Assembly: GCA_028023455.1 (NCBI GenBank)
Contig: JAQFVV010012477.1
Coordinates: 5,326,751-5,390,750, forward strand
Length of the DNA stretch: 64,000 bases
Direction: 5' to 3'
From: Epiperipatus broadwayi
Lineage: Eukaryota > Onychophora > Udeonychophora > Euonychophora > Peripatidae
Positions 11,217 to 23,385 of this stretch are shown here, in pieces. Under the pieces are notes generated by a model. The model was not told the DNA's origin. It saw only the letters and a list, made by a program, of their open reading frames with translations, and ran no database searches. A program made the position numbers and the translations under genes. Each line of letters starts with the position of its first letter. The first letter of the stretch is position 1.

Positions 11217-11992
11217 ATTATAATTATAAACGATTTGAACATAGACTTTCAAATTTCTTTCAGATATCCACTCTATCTCACACAACTAATACACATGTCC
11301 ACACATATATGAAAAAGATAAACTACCTTCAAATATATATTTTATGCTGAACCAGCACTCATCAGTTGATCAGAACATCATCTCCCACACACATAAATAT
11401 TCAATGCTCAGTTTATATTAAGATAGCAAATCTTCTAATGGGCATACTTTAATCTGCTCTACCCTCCAACTTTTTAGCCATCCATACCATTGAAAATCTG
11501 ATGATGAAATGTCCAAATCCATCCATACCATTGAAAATCTGATGATGAAATGTCCAAATCCTTTGTTGGTGCCAAGATTATTGTCATGTTCATGTTGACC
11601 TTAAGTCAAAATGGACAAGGTCCTACAATGAGGGATCAGAACAATTTAAGATCAACATGGTCATGGCAATAATATTGGCATCAATAAGGGATTTGGACAT
11701 TCATTACCAGATTTTCAATGGTATGGATGGCTGAAGAGTTGGAGGGTGGAATACATTGCAGCTTGTCAATTAAAGTTTGAAGATTTGCTATCTTAATATA
11801 AACTGAGCACTGATTATATATGTGTGTAATCTGGACCAATTGAAGAGTGCTGGTTCAGCATGAAATAAATACATTGAAGATCATTTATCTTTTTCACATG
11901 TATGATAATGTGTATCGATTGTATGAGAAAGAATGAATAGTTGAAGGTTGCTTGAAAGTCTAAGTTCAAATTCCCTATAATTATATCTAAAC
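11217..11992. mobile_element. Large foldback (inverted-repeat) element
   Basis: Two arms of about 350-390 bp are imperfect reverse complements, separated by a loop of about 36 bp near 11608-11643. Matching landmarks are ATGCTGAACCAGCACTC (11345 and its complement near 11850), CCATCCATACCATTGAAAAT (near 11480 and 11720) and CATGTTGACCTTAAGTC (near 11590). The left arm also holds a 41-bp tandem duplication (11478-11559) absent from the right arm. No coding capacity is seen. Single-arm relatives occur at 19.2 and 61.9 kb. Confidence 0.85.
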
Positions 11993-13552
11993 TCCAAGTA
12001 TATTATACTTATGAATCAAATATTAATCATTAGTAGTAAATAAAAAAAATTAAAAAAAAAATTGATACATTAAAATACAAAAGTTTAGCGCTTCACACTC
12101 TGAAAAGGTGAGTATAAAGAGTCGCCATCATATACAAGATGCTAACTTTAAAATACCTGAAATATCTTCATATTTAAAAAAAGATTATTTACACACACAC
12201 ACATACTTTTTTTTTATCAGTGCTTTTCGCTCATATATAATAGTACTAATTCACAATGATTCAAAATTTGTATTGTTTATTAAGAAACAAAAAATTCAGA
12301 CACCTGTCAAAATAACTTAAACGTAACCATAGGTAATCAATCATAAATATTGTATGCCTGTCATATTAAGGCCAAATATCAAGATGGATTATGGCTTTTA
12401 GTTTAGCTTAACAAATATAATATTATATAAATTGAAGAATAATGTTTCTTTTTAAAACCTCTTGTCAGAAAGTTATTTCAAGCCAAAATTTTTTTAATAA
12501 TTATTTTTAAACAACAAAAAAAGCAAAACAATTATATTACGCATACTTTCACGTGAGCGCGGATAAAAGTATACTAATAAGTGAAAAAAAAGTTTATTTT
12601 TAGAAATGTGAGATCATCCACATCCACACACAATCATATTTTTATTAATTAACATTCATTTGTGTACCGTTCAAGTTGATAGCAGTTCTCTTCAGAACAT
12701 GTATGGACAACGTGATTTCTGTCTTTCAGCTTTGTGACAGCAGTTCTCTGACCGTACCTTCAAAAAGACTGACTATTTATTGCCAGATCCCCATTCTTAA
12801 GGGGAAACTTCAGGTTCAGTGAGCATCACCTTATGTTGGCTTATTCTTGCCATTGGCTATGCGTTGTCTATCTGTATACGCATAGGCTTCCAATGAAGAA
12901 TGTTCAATCGGATCTAGATAAGATGGAATCTAGACTAGTCCATTATTTGAAGGTAAGGTGAGATATGACAATTTGTGAGCATAGCCACTCTTATTTGATA
13001 AAAAAGAGATTCAAAAAGAACAAAAATTATATCCGTTTTGTGAAGTACATGTAGACCAATCTGTGATACACAAATACAAACACGTGACATTTTAGTTTTT
13101 GATTTGATGTGATACTCTTTTTTAAAATCTCTTTTCTATGGATTTTTTTTGAAAGACTTCAATACTTGATTAAATGCAGCTTTCTATTACAATCTCCCAA
13201 TGAAATCAATTGATATTGTCTTTTTTTGAACGTTATTAAAATAATGTTTATAATGTAAATTCAGCCAATCTCTTCTGTGAAAATAATACATGAATTCATA
13301 CTAAATCCTTTTGTATTAAATTTATTACATTTCGTACTTTATATATACAGACTAGTAAATAAATGCATGTACAATTATATGTACAAAATTATTGCCTTCA
13401 TAAAGATGAAAAACATATTAGTCTTATGATCTTATCATCTATTTTCAGAATAGATGATTTTCTTAAGTGAAGCAATTTAAATGAAAATTTATCCATTTTT
13501 TTCTATATTATCTTAGCATATATATATATATTCTAGTTTACAGTATAATTAG
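11993..13552. other. Non-coding stretch with a more GC-balanced island
   Basis: 12640-12970 has more balanced base composition than its surroundings and a short direct repeat (CAGTTCTCT near 12685 and 12743). An open run of about 60 codons ends at AAG|GTAAGG near 12950, but it has no recognisable protein motif. No gene is called. Confidence 0.4.
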
Positions 13553-13716
13553 ATTGTAAAAGACCCAGAAAGAGACAACATGTGAGATGGATGAATGAAA
13601 TAAGAATGTGTAGGGGTGATGTGGAGAAGAGAAGCCAGAGATCAGTCAAGGTAAATTGAGCTTGGAGAAACCTTCATCCCACAGTAGATTGATAATGGTT
13701 GACAATGATGATAATT
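13553..13716 (+). pseudogene. 3' end of an RTE-like LINE
   Basis: Encodes RPRKRQHVRWMNEIR, matching the conserved tail of RTE-type polyproteins (a K-R-GRP-RWxDEI pattern). A W-LHPTVD stretch and a TGATAAT-rich end follow. It is severely 5'-truncated. The copy at 62.8-63.5 kb shows the same tail (RPRNRLHVRWMNKIK). Confidence 0.7.
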
Positions 13717-15063
13717 GTATAATTAATTAAACACTTTGGATACTCATATAGCACCTGGTATTCCAAGATATATGTAGACATAGCATATCTAGAAAATTTC
13801 TATATAAGAATGAAATGTAATGCTGAAATTATAAACTTTCCAAGCAGTGGTTTATATCCTGCATTGATATACTTATTGTTGGGAGAATTTATCATTTCAG
13901 CATTTACATGTTGATAGTACTGTTTTAATTGTTATTTATTATATATATTTATAATAGAGAATCATATGATATGAAATACTAGCCAAAAAAATAAAAAATT
14001 GTATTGAAATTCTTTCATAACCATACTATCTATTAGCAATGGTTGCAGAAAAATTTTAGTGAATTTTTTTTTTTTTTTTGATTAGCATTGTTATGTTATA
14101 TAAGTTTCTATTTTATTTATAATTACTAGTATAGTGTTAAACAGTATTTAATTTTATATATTATATTAAAATGAATATGAAAAAAGTTATATCCTCACTA
14201 ACACAGACATACATAACTCAATCTATGCATAAATAAGAGATAGAAAAGACTATTGATATCATCCTAAAATTATATATATATATTAAGGATTAATAATTTT
14301 AAGATTATAATTATTTAAAAGTAGTAGCTTACTTTGACAGGCTTGGTCAAGAAAGATGAAAATATCTTAATTTTTGCGTGACTAACCAAATAATACACAA
14401 ATGAATGAATTACTCAAATTTACATATATTGAATTCACACACAATACACACTGAAAATTTAATAACAAACATATAAATGAATTATATATTTTTTAACTGG
14501 ATTACATATAATAAGGATTCATTAATTTACGGTAATTGATATGGAAAGAGAATTAAACAATACCTTTTAACTATTTAAACTAATATATATATAATCAAAG
14601 CCAGATTTGCATTCTTCTCATGATGCTCTATAATGAATTTCAGAAGAATCTTATGAGCAATTTGTTTTCTAAAAAAGAAATAAAAAAATGTTGATGGTGG
14701 TCTATTTGTTTTTGTTGTCATGGAAGGTAGATTTATTTAAAATGAATTTAAATAAATTGTTCAATTTTTAAACAAACAATTGCCATTTTTTTTAAAGACA
14801 AAAAACTTGAAAAAGGAAGATCATTGAAATAACCTTATTGAAACTGTTGACAGCTAATTAAAATAATTTAATAATTATATGGGCTTAATTTTAAATCAAT
14901 AATAATGATAATTTAAAAGATTGATAAAAATTTTGATTAATAGAAGATAAAAGATAATTAAGAATTAAATATGGTTTTACTAAAAAAATTATTAATGAAC
15001 AATATTGAATCAATTATTTGGAATTATAATTTTCAACCCAAGTACTTTTAAAATATTAAAACA
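13717..15063. other. AT-rich non-coding stretch
   Basis: Poly-T run at about 14065-14080 and short AT microsatellites. No gene or clear repeat seen. Confidence 0.5.
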
Positions 15064-15425
15064 GGCAAAACTCTCTATACATATTGTCATTCAGTGCAAG
15101 CCAAAGTAATCAACGATGCCAGAAGACTTGTGCATAAAATCCCTATCTAATGCCTACTCATCCAATATCCCCAGAATAGTTTTTGGCTTGTGGACTTCAT
15201 CAGTGAGGATTCTTGAATCTGAGAGCACTGCACCTAGATCTTAGGATCTAATGCAACCCTCCAACAGCCACCTTTTATCTCTACTTAACTACAAAACTAT
15301 GAGTTTTAAACTAAAAACACCATAATATTTTCAACCCAAGCTCATTAGCTTATATAGTCATATAGATCTGAACTCACTTCAGTCCTATACATTTTGGTAT
15401 CTTTAATAACCATAGCTGCAATACG
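15064..15425 (+). repeat. Dispersed ~400-bp repeat, family K (copy 1)
   Basis: Shares ordered blocks with 47.4-48.2 kb: GGCAAAACTCTC, TCAGTGCAAGCCA, GTGCATAAAATCCCTATCTA, TCATCAGTGAGGAT, CACCTAGATCTTAGGAT and ATAGATCTGAACTCA. There is no coding capacity and no recognisable transposon ends. Confidence 0.8.
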
Positions 15426-15743
15426 TATAAAGAGTTTTGCTTGTTTTAATAACAGTTATAAGCAAGCATAAGAAATGGCAATCATGTGATACTTTTAAAG
15501 TACTTTAAAATAAATAATGACATGCTAATTACAAATTATGACTCTAAATTTAAATTTCCCTTCTTGATGTAAATCTTATCTCATTCATTTATTTCTGTTA
15601 AATGAACTGAAAAATCTTATGACATAGGTATAATTATTGGAGAAAAATTATTCAGCTTTTTAGAATTAAATATTAGGATGGAAATTGTGCCTCCAGATTC
15701 AAAATATTAAAAAGGAAATCAATAAAATATAAAATTAATATAT
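15426..15743. other. AT-rich non-coding stretch
   Basis: No gene or repeat recognised. Confidence 0.5.
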
Positions 15744-16726
15744 ATATCTGGGTCTCGTTTTATGTGGTAGATAGGTTCCTCAGAATACGCGCATAAAAGA
15801 AATCGCACAAAACTAAACGTAACTTACCGTGAAAAATGGGAGATAGGTGCTGTAATTTTCAGAATTCACATAAAAGCAAAGTAACAAGGAAAAATTACTT
15901 TAAAATTCACATTAAAACAATAAACAAATAAAGTATGACTAATAAAAAATTTGAAATATTTGAAAAAAATTAATACAAGACAAACTTTCTTTACTTTTTT
16001 TATTAACTACAGTATTTAATTTTACATTTTTTATACATATTTTAATCATTACCACTAGTGATCATTTGTAAACTGGTAAGAAATCAGATTCGATGTGATA
16101 TGATGTGTTATGGGTTCTCCTTAAACGAAATCAAGAATTTCTCAGCAATTATGCCCAGAGAAACCTGTTAGTCACTTTATTTTTATTCGTGATGTGATGT
16201 ACAACTAGCGCCACTTTCAGTCTTGTGCTGTTTTAATGGTTTTCTGTTTCTATATTAAAAAAATGAATCACAATCAAAACAAAAGATTATACATTATCAT
16301 TAATAAGATTACTTTCAGTTTATAAAATCAATAAAATCTTCATTATTTATTTTAAAAATCTATGATTATATATTTCTGTTAAACCTAACAAAATACGTTT
16401 TAAAAGTTTAAAATTTTTGAATATTTATTACGATATTTTTTATATGTAAGTATAAATCTATTATTATTATTTACTCATTAGTATAAGTAAGTTATTAACA
16501 TAGAAGTTAAGATTATAAATACAGCTTCAGGTCATATTCACGTTAGCTGCTAATATAACGTTATATTTAAAAAAAAAAGTATTTCAAGTCAAAATAAGTT
16601 ATTAATAATTTAAATTTTTTGATATCTAATATATATAGTGAAATATGAAGGATATTAAGCAGAAACATGAATCACATAACTTCAAAATTGCATTAAAATA
16701 ATCCGCATAAAATGAGACCCAGGTGT
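15744..16726. mobile_element. Non-autonomous TIR DNA transposon, family A (copy 1)
   Basis: The left end CTGGGTCTCGTTTTATGTGG and the complement of the right end, CACCTGGGTCTCATTTTATG, are terminal inverted repeats of about 24 bp. The sub-terminal blocks ATAGGTTCCTCAGAA and CACATAACTTCAAAATTG are also shared with the copy at 23.4-24.5 kb. No transposase frame is present. The flanks suggest a TA target, but this is not clean. The superfamily is undetermined. A LINE 3' fragment is nested at 16091-16179. Confidence 0.82.
16091..16179 (-). mobile_element. LINE family A 3' fragment nested in TIR element
   Basis: On the minus strand it matches only the last ~90 bp of the LINE at 29.6-33.6 kb (AAACCTGTTAGTCAC, ATGCCCAGAG, GGTTCTCCTTAAACG). 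The second TIR copy at 23.8 kb lacks this segment and runs straight from CAGATTC to ACAACTAGCGCC. The insertion is flanked by ATTCG plus GATGTGAT-like sequence on both sides, a likely target-site duplication. Confidence 0.85.
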
Positions 16727-19184
16727 AATGAGCTTGCTAATAGCTCTAAACAAGCTTTTCCGATAAAGTGCAGCAAGAGAAAGCATTTAAAATCTCTATC
16801 TAAAATTATACCTATTCCCAACCAGTTTATGGTAATGGCTTTCCTCACTGAGGTATTAGGACATTCAGTCACTAGATCTACAATACCAATTCAAGCCCAG
16901 CATTTATCTAATATTAATTTATTAAGTAGAAAATCTGACATTTTTAGACATCTATATATCTTCAAATCCAGCCATCTAATTTAAATAATTATATGGAACT
17001 GAACAAACTTCATCTATGTCATATATTAAAACCATTAGCAATATATTGCCAAAGCCTCAAAAGCCAAATTATAATAGTAAAGAAATCATTACATTACATT
17101 TATAATACAAGCTTATTAAATTAAGTCACATGATGTATGACTTGATTTTTTTTTACTATTAAAGTATAAAATTAAATAAACGTTTATTTTAATATTTTAG
17201 TATGGAGTGACTTTAACATGCTATCAAACAATCTCTTGTTAGATTAAGAATAAAATAAAGCCATGACATGGAATTTTCATCTACAATTTAATCATTAGTA
17301 AGTTGACTTTGAATATAAGATTAAAGATATTATAGACAATCTTATTATTAGCACAATTCTGGGATAAAATATTTATTATTCATTTACATATTAATTTTTT
17401 AAAATTTTATATTATTTAAATATATATATATGCGTGTGTGTGCATATGGGTGTGCACGTGTGTATAAAATATGCACGTAAATATTCAATTATCATTGCAT
17501 TTTTGTTTGTTGTGATAAGAAGAGGTTATGATCATTTAATTGTTTTAATTTTTATTTATTAGCTAATTAAAAATTAATACTATAAATGTAATAATAATCA
17601 TACTTAAACAATAAAGAGTATACCAATCCATTACGTTTCAATGTGATAGATTTAAAATAAATTATATATAAATGTATATTATGTTTATGTATGTTGTAAA
17701 ATTTGTATTTAACTGCAATCTGATATTTTTTTATGGCTATGAAAAGTAGTGACCAAAAAAAAAAGTGATCCAGAAATTCACCAGCTTTTAGATGCATAGA
17801 AGTATAAAACAATTGATAAATTTTGAACATGGAGCAATAGAAAACATCATAGGCCAAAATATTTTTTGAAGATTTTAACGCATTACTCACAGATGATATG
17901 TAATCAAAAAAATTACTGTGAGTATATAATAATGTTTCTGAAATAAAGATTATTAATATCTAACATCTGTGTTATAATATTAAAGAACATACTTATCTTG
18001 ATGCTTTAAATGAATGTTTATTTTGGTATATAGTTTAAGGTAATATCATATACATATTTTATTAATAACTAGAATAATTTAAAAGTAGAATTTAGACACT
18101 TTTTCTTTTTTTATATATAAGGTATTTTGTAAAAAACAACATAAACCTCTTATTAAAGCTAATCACTATGTGTTATGTTCAAAACACTTAAATGCAACTA
18201 TCATGCAGCTATCAATACACATACATCATAATATTAAAATAAAATAAAAGACAATTATTTATTACCTATTCATTTTTAAAATAGATATTTCTCAACGAGG
18301 AAAACAATTCAATGGATTTACACTAAAAACAACTACTTTGAGATCAAGCAATTATGGATATTTTTTAATTTTGTAAATAACGTATGATGATGATTATATA
18401 TACAGTAGATGGTATTTACAGAAATCTGTTATTAACGTAACTATCTTATTAAGAATAAGTAGATAAATTTAATTATGAGAGAAGTCCTGGTAATATAATT
18501 TTGTTTTCATATCAGTATTATTTGCAAATTTCTTAAGCTATATTTATTTTATTTTGGTTATAATAAATTATTATTTTTTAAAACAAAATGTAGAAAGTCT
18601 CTGCATGTTTATTTTTTATAATAACAATAAAAAGATAGACTTAATTAGTATGCGTGTAGTTTACAAATATATATCTTTAAGAGTAAAGTAAATATTAATA
18701 TATATAAAATAATCATTTAATTTTAAAATACAAAAAAATATTTTATATCAGATAAACGTGCAGTCATAAATATACCAATATCCATTGATATTCCGTTGCC
18801 TGGATTTTCCGCTAGAGACTGTACTTAATAATCTAGCCTAGATTAGAAATAGAAATACTGATTGTAGGCGATGGATCAGCAATTGAATATCAAACAGATT
18901 ATGATAGTCGTGGATCTTAAAAATACTATTAAATAAAAATATTTATAAAGATTGATGGATGTTACAATATATACCCAACAAATATATATGTATATTATAG
19001 TGATGACGGTTAATATATATATATTGTTAAAAGGAGTCTGCCATGACAAAAGTTTGAATTGTTAATTGTTATTGATATTGGGATTGTCTAAGTGTTGGTT
19101 GGTTTTTAATATATATACAGTATATGTAATTAAGTAACAACAATAGCATAAATAATGTAAAACAAATTGAAGTTAATGGTTAAG
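16727..19184. other. AT-rich non-coding stretch
   Basis: Contains an AT then GT-rich microsatellite at about 17420-17465. The longest open frame (17567-17890 minus) has low-complexity composition and no motif, so I do not call it a gene. Confidence 0.5.
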
Positions 19185-19440
19185 TTTGAGATGCATTTCT
19201 TGCTGAACCAGCACTCATCACTTGGCCCAGGTAATCAGCTCTCACATATATCTTTATTACATGAAGAGTATTTTTGTATGGCGAATTGTCATATCTTTAT
19301 TTACAATCGCCAAACTTGTTTCACTCACAACCTTGACTTTGTACATTTTTGATAAACCTAACCATATTTATCATTAATCATTTATTAAACTAGAGTTTTT
19401 TTCTACCACAGATATAAACTTTAATACAAGTTAAAGATTA
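19185..19440 (+). repeat. Dispersed repeat L (single-arm relative of the foldback)
   Basis: Starts with TGCTGAACCAGCACTCATCA, shared with the foldback arms at 11.3 and 11.85 kb. Ends with an AAACTAGAG block near 19390. The same start and end blocks, about 200-250 bp apart, occur at 61868-62120. Confidence 0.75.
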
Positions 19441-20942
19441 TTGTAAAACAAATGAACAATGGAAGACTTTCTAAAAAAGTGATTTATTGCTGAACCTAAA
19501 CATGGCTTTTGTGGATGAAGTCGATCCTAGATACACGATAAATATTGTCTCAAAAGCATTTTAAGAAATACAATATTGAATGTTTCCATTGGAAAGATAT
19601 GGCAGAGAATATTGGAGAGCTAATATTTAAAGTACCAAAGCACATTATACACATGAATAAATAGATACATTATCCTTATATTACATGTATATTTATGCTT
19701 ATCTCTGACTGTATTTTCTATCTAATTTAATCACCCTTAATCTTATATAAAGAAACAACTAATAAAAAATAATTTCACAGATATACTATAATTATATATA
19801 GTAAGTTAATAAAATATATTTTTGATGATAATATAAAGAGAGTAGAGTTAAAGAGTATATAAAATCTTAAGAAGAGAAAAAAGTTAACAATGGAAATTTC
19901 ACAAATTATTTTTTCTGCTATTAAATTAATGCCAGCATATTAAAAATACTATAATTAATTGTAATTATTAAAGACTTCATGAAGTATAATTTAAAGTGAG
20001 CTATTACTCCAGTATTTTATTGCTTAGGGTTAACCTTCAGTATTCACTTTCAGTATCACTTATTTTAACGATATATGCTATAATTTTGAAAAATGCATTG
20101 TTGAATTATTCAAAGCAATCTTCATCTTATCAAGATTTTTTTTTTTTTTTGCACAGCTATGATTATGAAGCCATAGAGCTTTGAAAGTGCTAAGCTTTAA
20201 ATAAATTTAATAACATATAACTTCTTTAACGAGTGTTATAAGCGCATAATTATTGATATGACAGTAATAATGGAAAATATATGTTGTTTTGCTGGATTTT
20301 ATCTTTCACAAATTTAATTTTCATGGCATCAATTTTTTTTGTCAATAATTTTTCTGAATTTCAGTTTATCCACAGTTCTTTTGTTGGCAGATGGTTTGCT
20401 GATTCAGCTAAACACTTTACTATGTAGACTATATGACACAATTAAATGCCATATTTTCAATACTCTTCTAATGATTACATTGGCAGTTGTTAGATAATAA
20501 CTTAACTAAGATTTGTGTTTAGCACATGTGACAAATATTGTCAAAGCAGCAAATGAAAATAATTTACAATTTCTAATACTTGCTTAGTTTAGTTCCGCTG
20601 TTGAATTTAATATTAGTTTTTCTTTCAACACTCCTATTACTTCATTAGGAAATTATATATTTGATTTAATTCAAAACACTGACCTTCCTCTCTTAATTAA
20701 CCACTGGCAACTTATCTCACTTGATTAGCACAAGTTTCACTCAGCAACTGAATTGCAATTGAACTAACTTTGACATAGTTTTTCGTTCTTTATTTATTCA
20801 AAATCTTCTTACAAAATATTTTTTTACATTGGACTAAAATCAAAAGTAACAGTACATATTTTTAAAAATATGTTGCTTTGTTTACTGATTCATGTCTTAA
20901 CCTGTTTTTTTCTTAATTATTTAACATTTGTCTAAATGGCAT
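19441..20942. other. AT-rich non-coding stretch
   Basis: No gene or clear repeat seen. A poly-T run lies at 20138-20149. Confidence 0.5.
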
Positions 20943-21105
20943 GTTTCACATGCGCATAGTCTCTCAGACAGCCATCAGATTTTAAACAGAAAAGGTTGGT
21001 ATCATCCTTTTCTTATCAAAATCTCTGTCACGTGTCAATGCCTGATCGTTCTTAAAGACAGCTGTTTAAAATCTGATTGGCTGTCCGAGAGACTACGCAC
21101 ATGTG
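20943..21105. mobile_element. Small MITE-like inverted-repeat element
   Basis: Terminal inverted repeats of about 46 bp. The left TTTCACATGCGCATAGTCTC and the complement of the right end TTTCACATGTGCGTAGTCTC both continue into CAGCCA-TCAGATTTTAAACAG. The central spacer is about 70 bp. Weaker complementarity extends outward to about 20910 and 21147. There is no coding capacity. Confidence 0.82.
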
Positions 21106-21624
21106 AAAGACTAGCAATCTTTCAATTATTATTAATTATTTAACTTAAAAAATTGGATATGAAAGAAAATAATTTAATCTGAAATTACATTTTCTTTTTT
21201 ATTTGGACATTAAATTTTTAATATTTGAGCTTATGAGATTGAAACTTGAACATGAAAATTATTGATTTGTATAAAAATTTTGTATTAATTTAAATACAAA
21301 TAATTTCTTCGCTTTATAAAAAAATCACCATTTCATAGTATCCAATTTTTATTTACATATTATTTTCAATAATATTTAGTTATAAACTGAGTTTGAAGAA
21401 ATTATTTATTTATTACTGAGAAGTTGCTTTTCACTTTAAATATTCAAATTTATTGTCATTAATATGTAAATTGATAAAAATTTTCTTTTCTTAAACTAAT
21501 TGTAATATATGTACAGTACTAGAATTTTGAATGTTGTTTTAAGAAAAGATTATTCTGTAATATTTATAAAAAATTGTCCCAATTGAATTGCTTTCAGCTT
21601 ATAAAGTCAGAATTATAGGACTCG
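21106..21624. other. AT-rich non-coding stretch
   Basis: No gene seen. The first ~40 bp may be the outer part of the preceding inverted repeat. Confidence 0.45.
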
Positions 21625-22730
21625 TAAATAGCAGGGGATAAAATTTAAATGAAATACGAATTTATGTAAATTGATAATTTAAATATTCTACTTTTTAGAA
21701 AGTTGCATTCTGTTTTTTTTTTTATTGAGATGGAGTGGAAATTATTAGAAACATACCATATTTTTTTACTTTTTGCTTTTTGTCACCATTCAGTATGTAC
21801 AATGTTGATCTTTATTGGGTCACAAATGTGGCTCAAATCCTACTCATGCTCAAGAAAAACTGATTTCTATTCCAAGACATTTTTTGCACATTTGCATAAG
21901 TACTTATGTTATTCAATTCTGGTAGCAATGTTTGCATGAGATTCCTTATAATTTACAGATTTACAGGAGGCATTATTGCATCCTATGTCATACACTGTTT
22001 GAGGGGTTTGAACAATTATTTGAACTACAAAATGGTCATTAAGCTTATATAAATTCATGGGCAAATTCCTCCTTAATCTCTTACACTTTTGCTGGAATTA
22101 AAGGTTTCTTAAGTAGAAACTTATACCTTTGCAAATATGAGGCAGATTGAAAAGCTAATATTGAAGCTTATATTAAGATCTATGCAAAATAGGCTATAGT
22201 TATAATTCATTAATTAATACCATTAAAATTCTTTATAACAAAATAAATCAGGCACCTATACAACAGACAGACAGAAAATTTTGGATAGGTCTGCAAAACA
22301 AAAAAAATCTGCTCTAATTCATACAATGTTTGAGAATTCCCTCTAACATAGGGTATTAAACAACACAAAGGCAATTTACCCCAAGAAGAATCTCCTCAAA
22401 TAGCATACAAAATAGGATGCAATAATGTCTCTTGTAGACCCTTATACTATGGGAGTCTTGCACAAACATTGCTACCAGAGTTGCACAACATAAGTATTTA
22501 TATAAATGTGCAAAAATGACTCGGAATACAAATCAGTTTTTCTTGAGCATGAGCAGAATTCAAGCCACATTTTTGATCCTGTAAAGATGAACATTGTAGG
22601 TACTGAATGTGTTGACAAAAAAGAATACAGCATGCAACTTTCTAAAGAATAGAATATTAAATTATCAATTTACATAAATTAGTATTCCATTTAAATTCTA
22701 CACACTCTCTGCTGTCTTTAAGTGATACGA
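21625..22730. mobile_element. Second large foldback element
   Basis: Arms of about 390 and 330 bp are imperfect reverse complements around a central region of about 400 bp. Landmarks are AGAAAGTTGCATTCTG (21700) with its complement near 22635, TGCTCAAGAAAAACTGATTT (21848) with its complement near 22530, and GGTAGCAATGTTTG (21920) with its complement near 22470. The block CATTATTGCATCCTAT (21971) marks the inner end of the left arm. It is non-coding and different in sequence from the 11.2 kb foldback. Confidence 0.82.
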
Positions 22731-23385
22731 TTCTATTTTCATTAGCCAAAAGTGTGCTCATCTAGAGTTAAATTTTAATTGCTATTATAGAATTTTTTTT
22801 TTTTTTAAATCAACATGCAACATGCTAGTATATATATATTGTCATTCCAATGTTATATTTAAAACACATCCACAATATATTTTTTGAAGCAAATTTCAAT
22901 AAGCTTTTAAGCTTGTCCACACAATTGGGAATTCACTAAAAGTATTAAACTTTTTTTTATATCTTTGCTTATATGAATAACTTCTCTTAGATGCACGTGC
23001 ATGTTTATATATTATACACATATACATATTGCAATTTTTATTTTGCGATTTTGTTACTCAAGTTTTCATGCCCTTTTGCATAAGGCTAAACTATGAAACT
23101 TTATCTTTCTATCATATATCAACATAAATGTATTTTTAAAATCAGAACTTTTATTTATTTCTGAAAAATATGTTTTAAATAATAATTCTGAATTGGGGGA
23201 GGGAGACTTTTGATGCATCAAACCATAACTTCATACATTTTGTAATAATTGATTTAGCTTAATATTATTTTCAGTAGTCAAGAGATTAAAATTTAATGGA
23301 ATTGAAGTTATGTTTTATCATTGATAGTACTGGGAAAGTTTTAATTTTTGAATTCCATTAGATTGTAATAGTGAAAATTGAAAGT
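22731..23385. other. AT-rich non-coding stretch
   Basis: Poly-T/A run at about 22792-22806. No gene or clear repeat seen. Confidence 0.5.

Noticed and set aside
12640-12970. Possible exon ending at a GTAAGG donor near 12950
   Set aside because: The open run is only about 60 codons, has no recognisable protein motif and no acceptor or partner exon; GTAAGG occurs by chance.
17567-17890. 107-codon minus-strand open frame
   Set aside because: Composition is Tyr/Phe/Ile/Lys-rich as expected from AT-rich random sequence; no domain seen.
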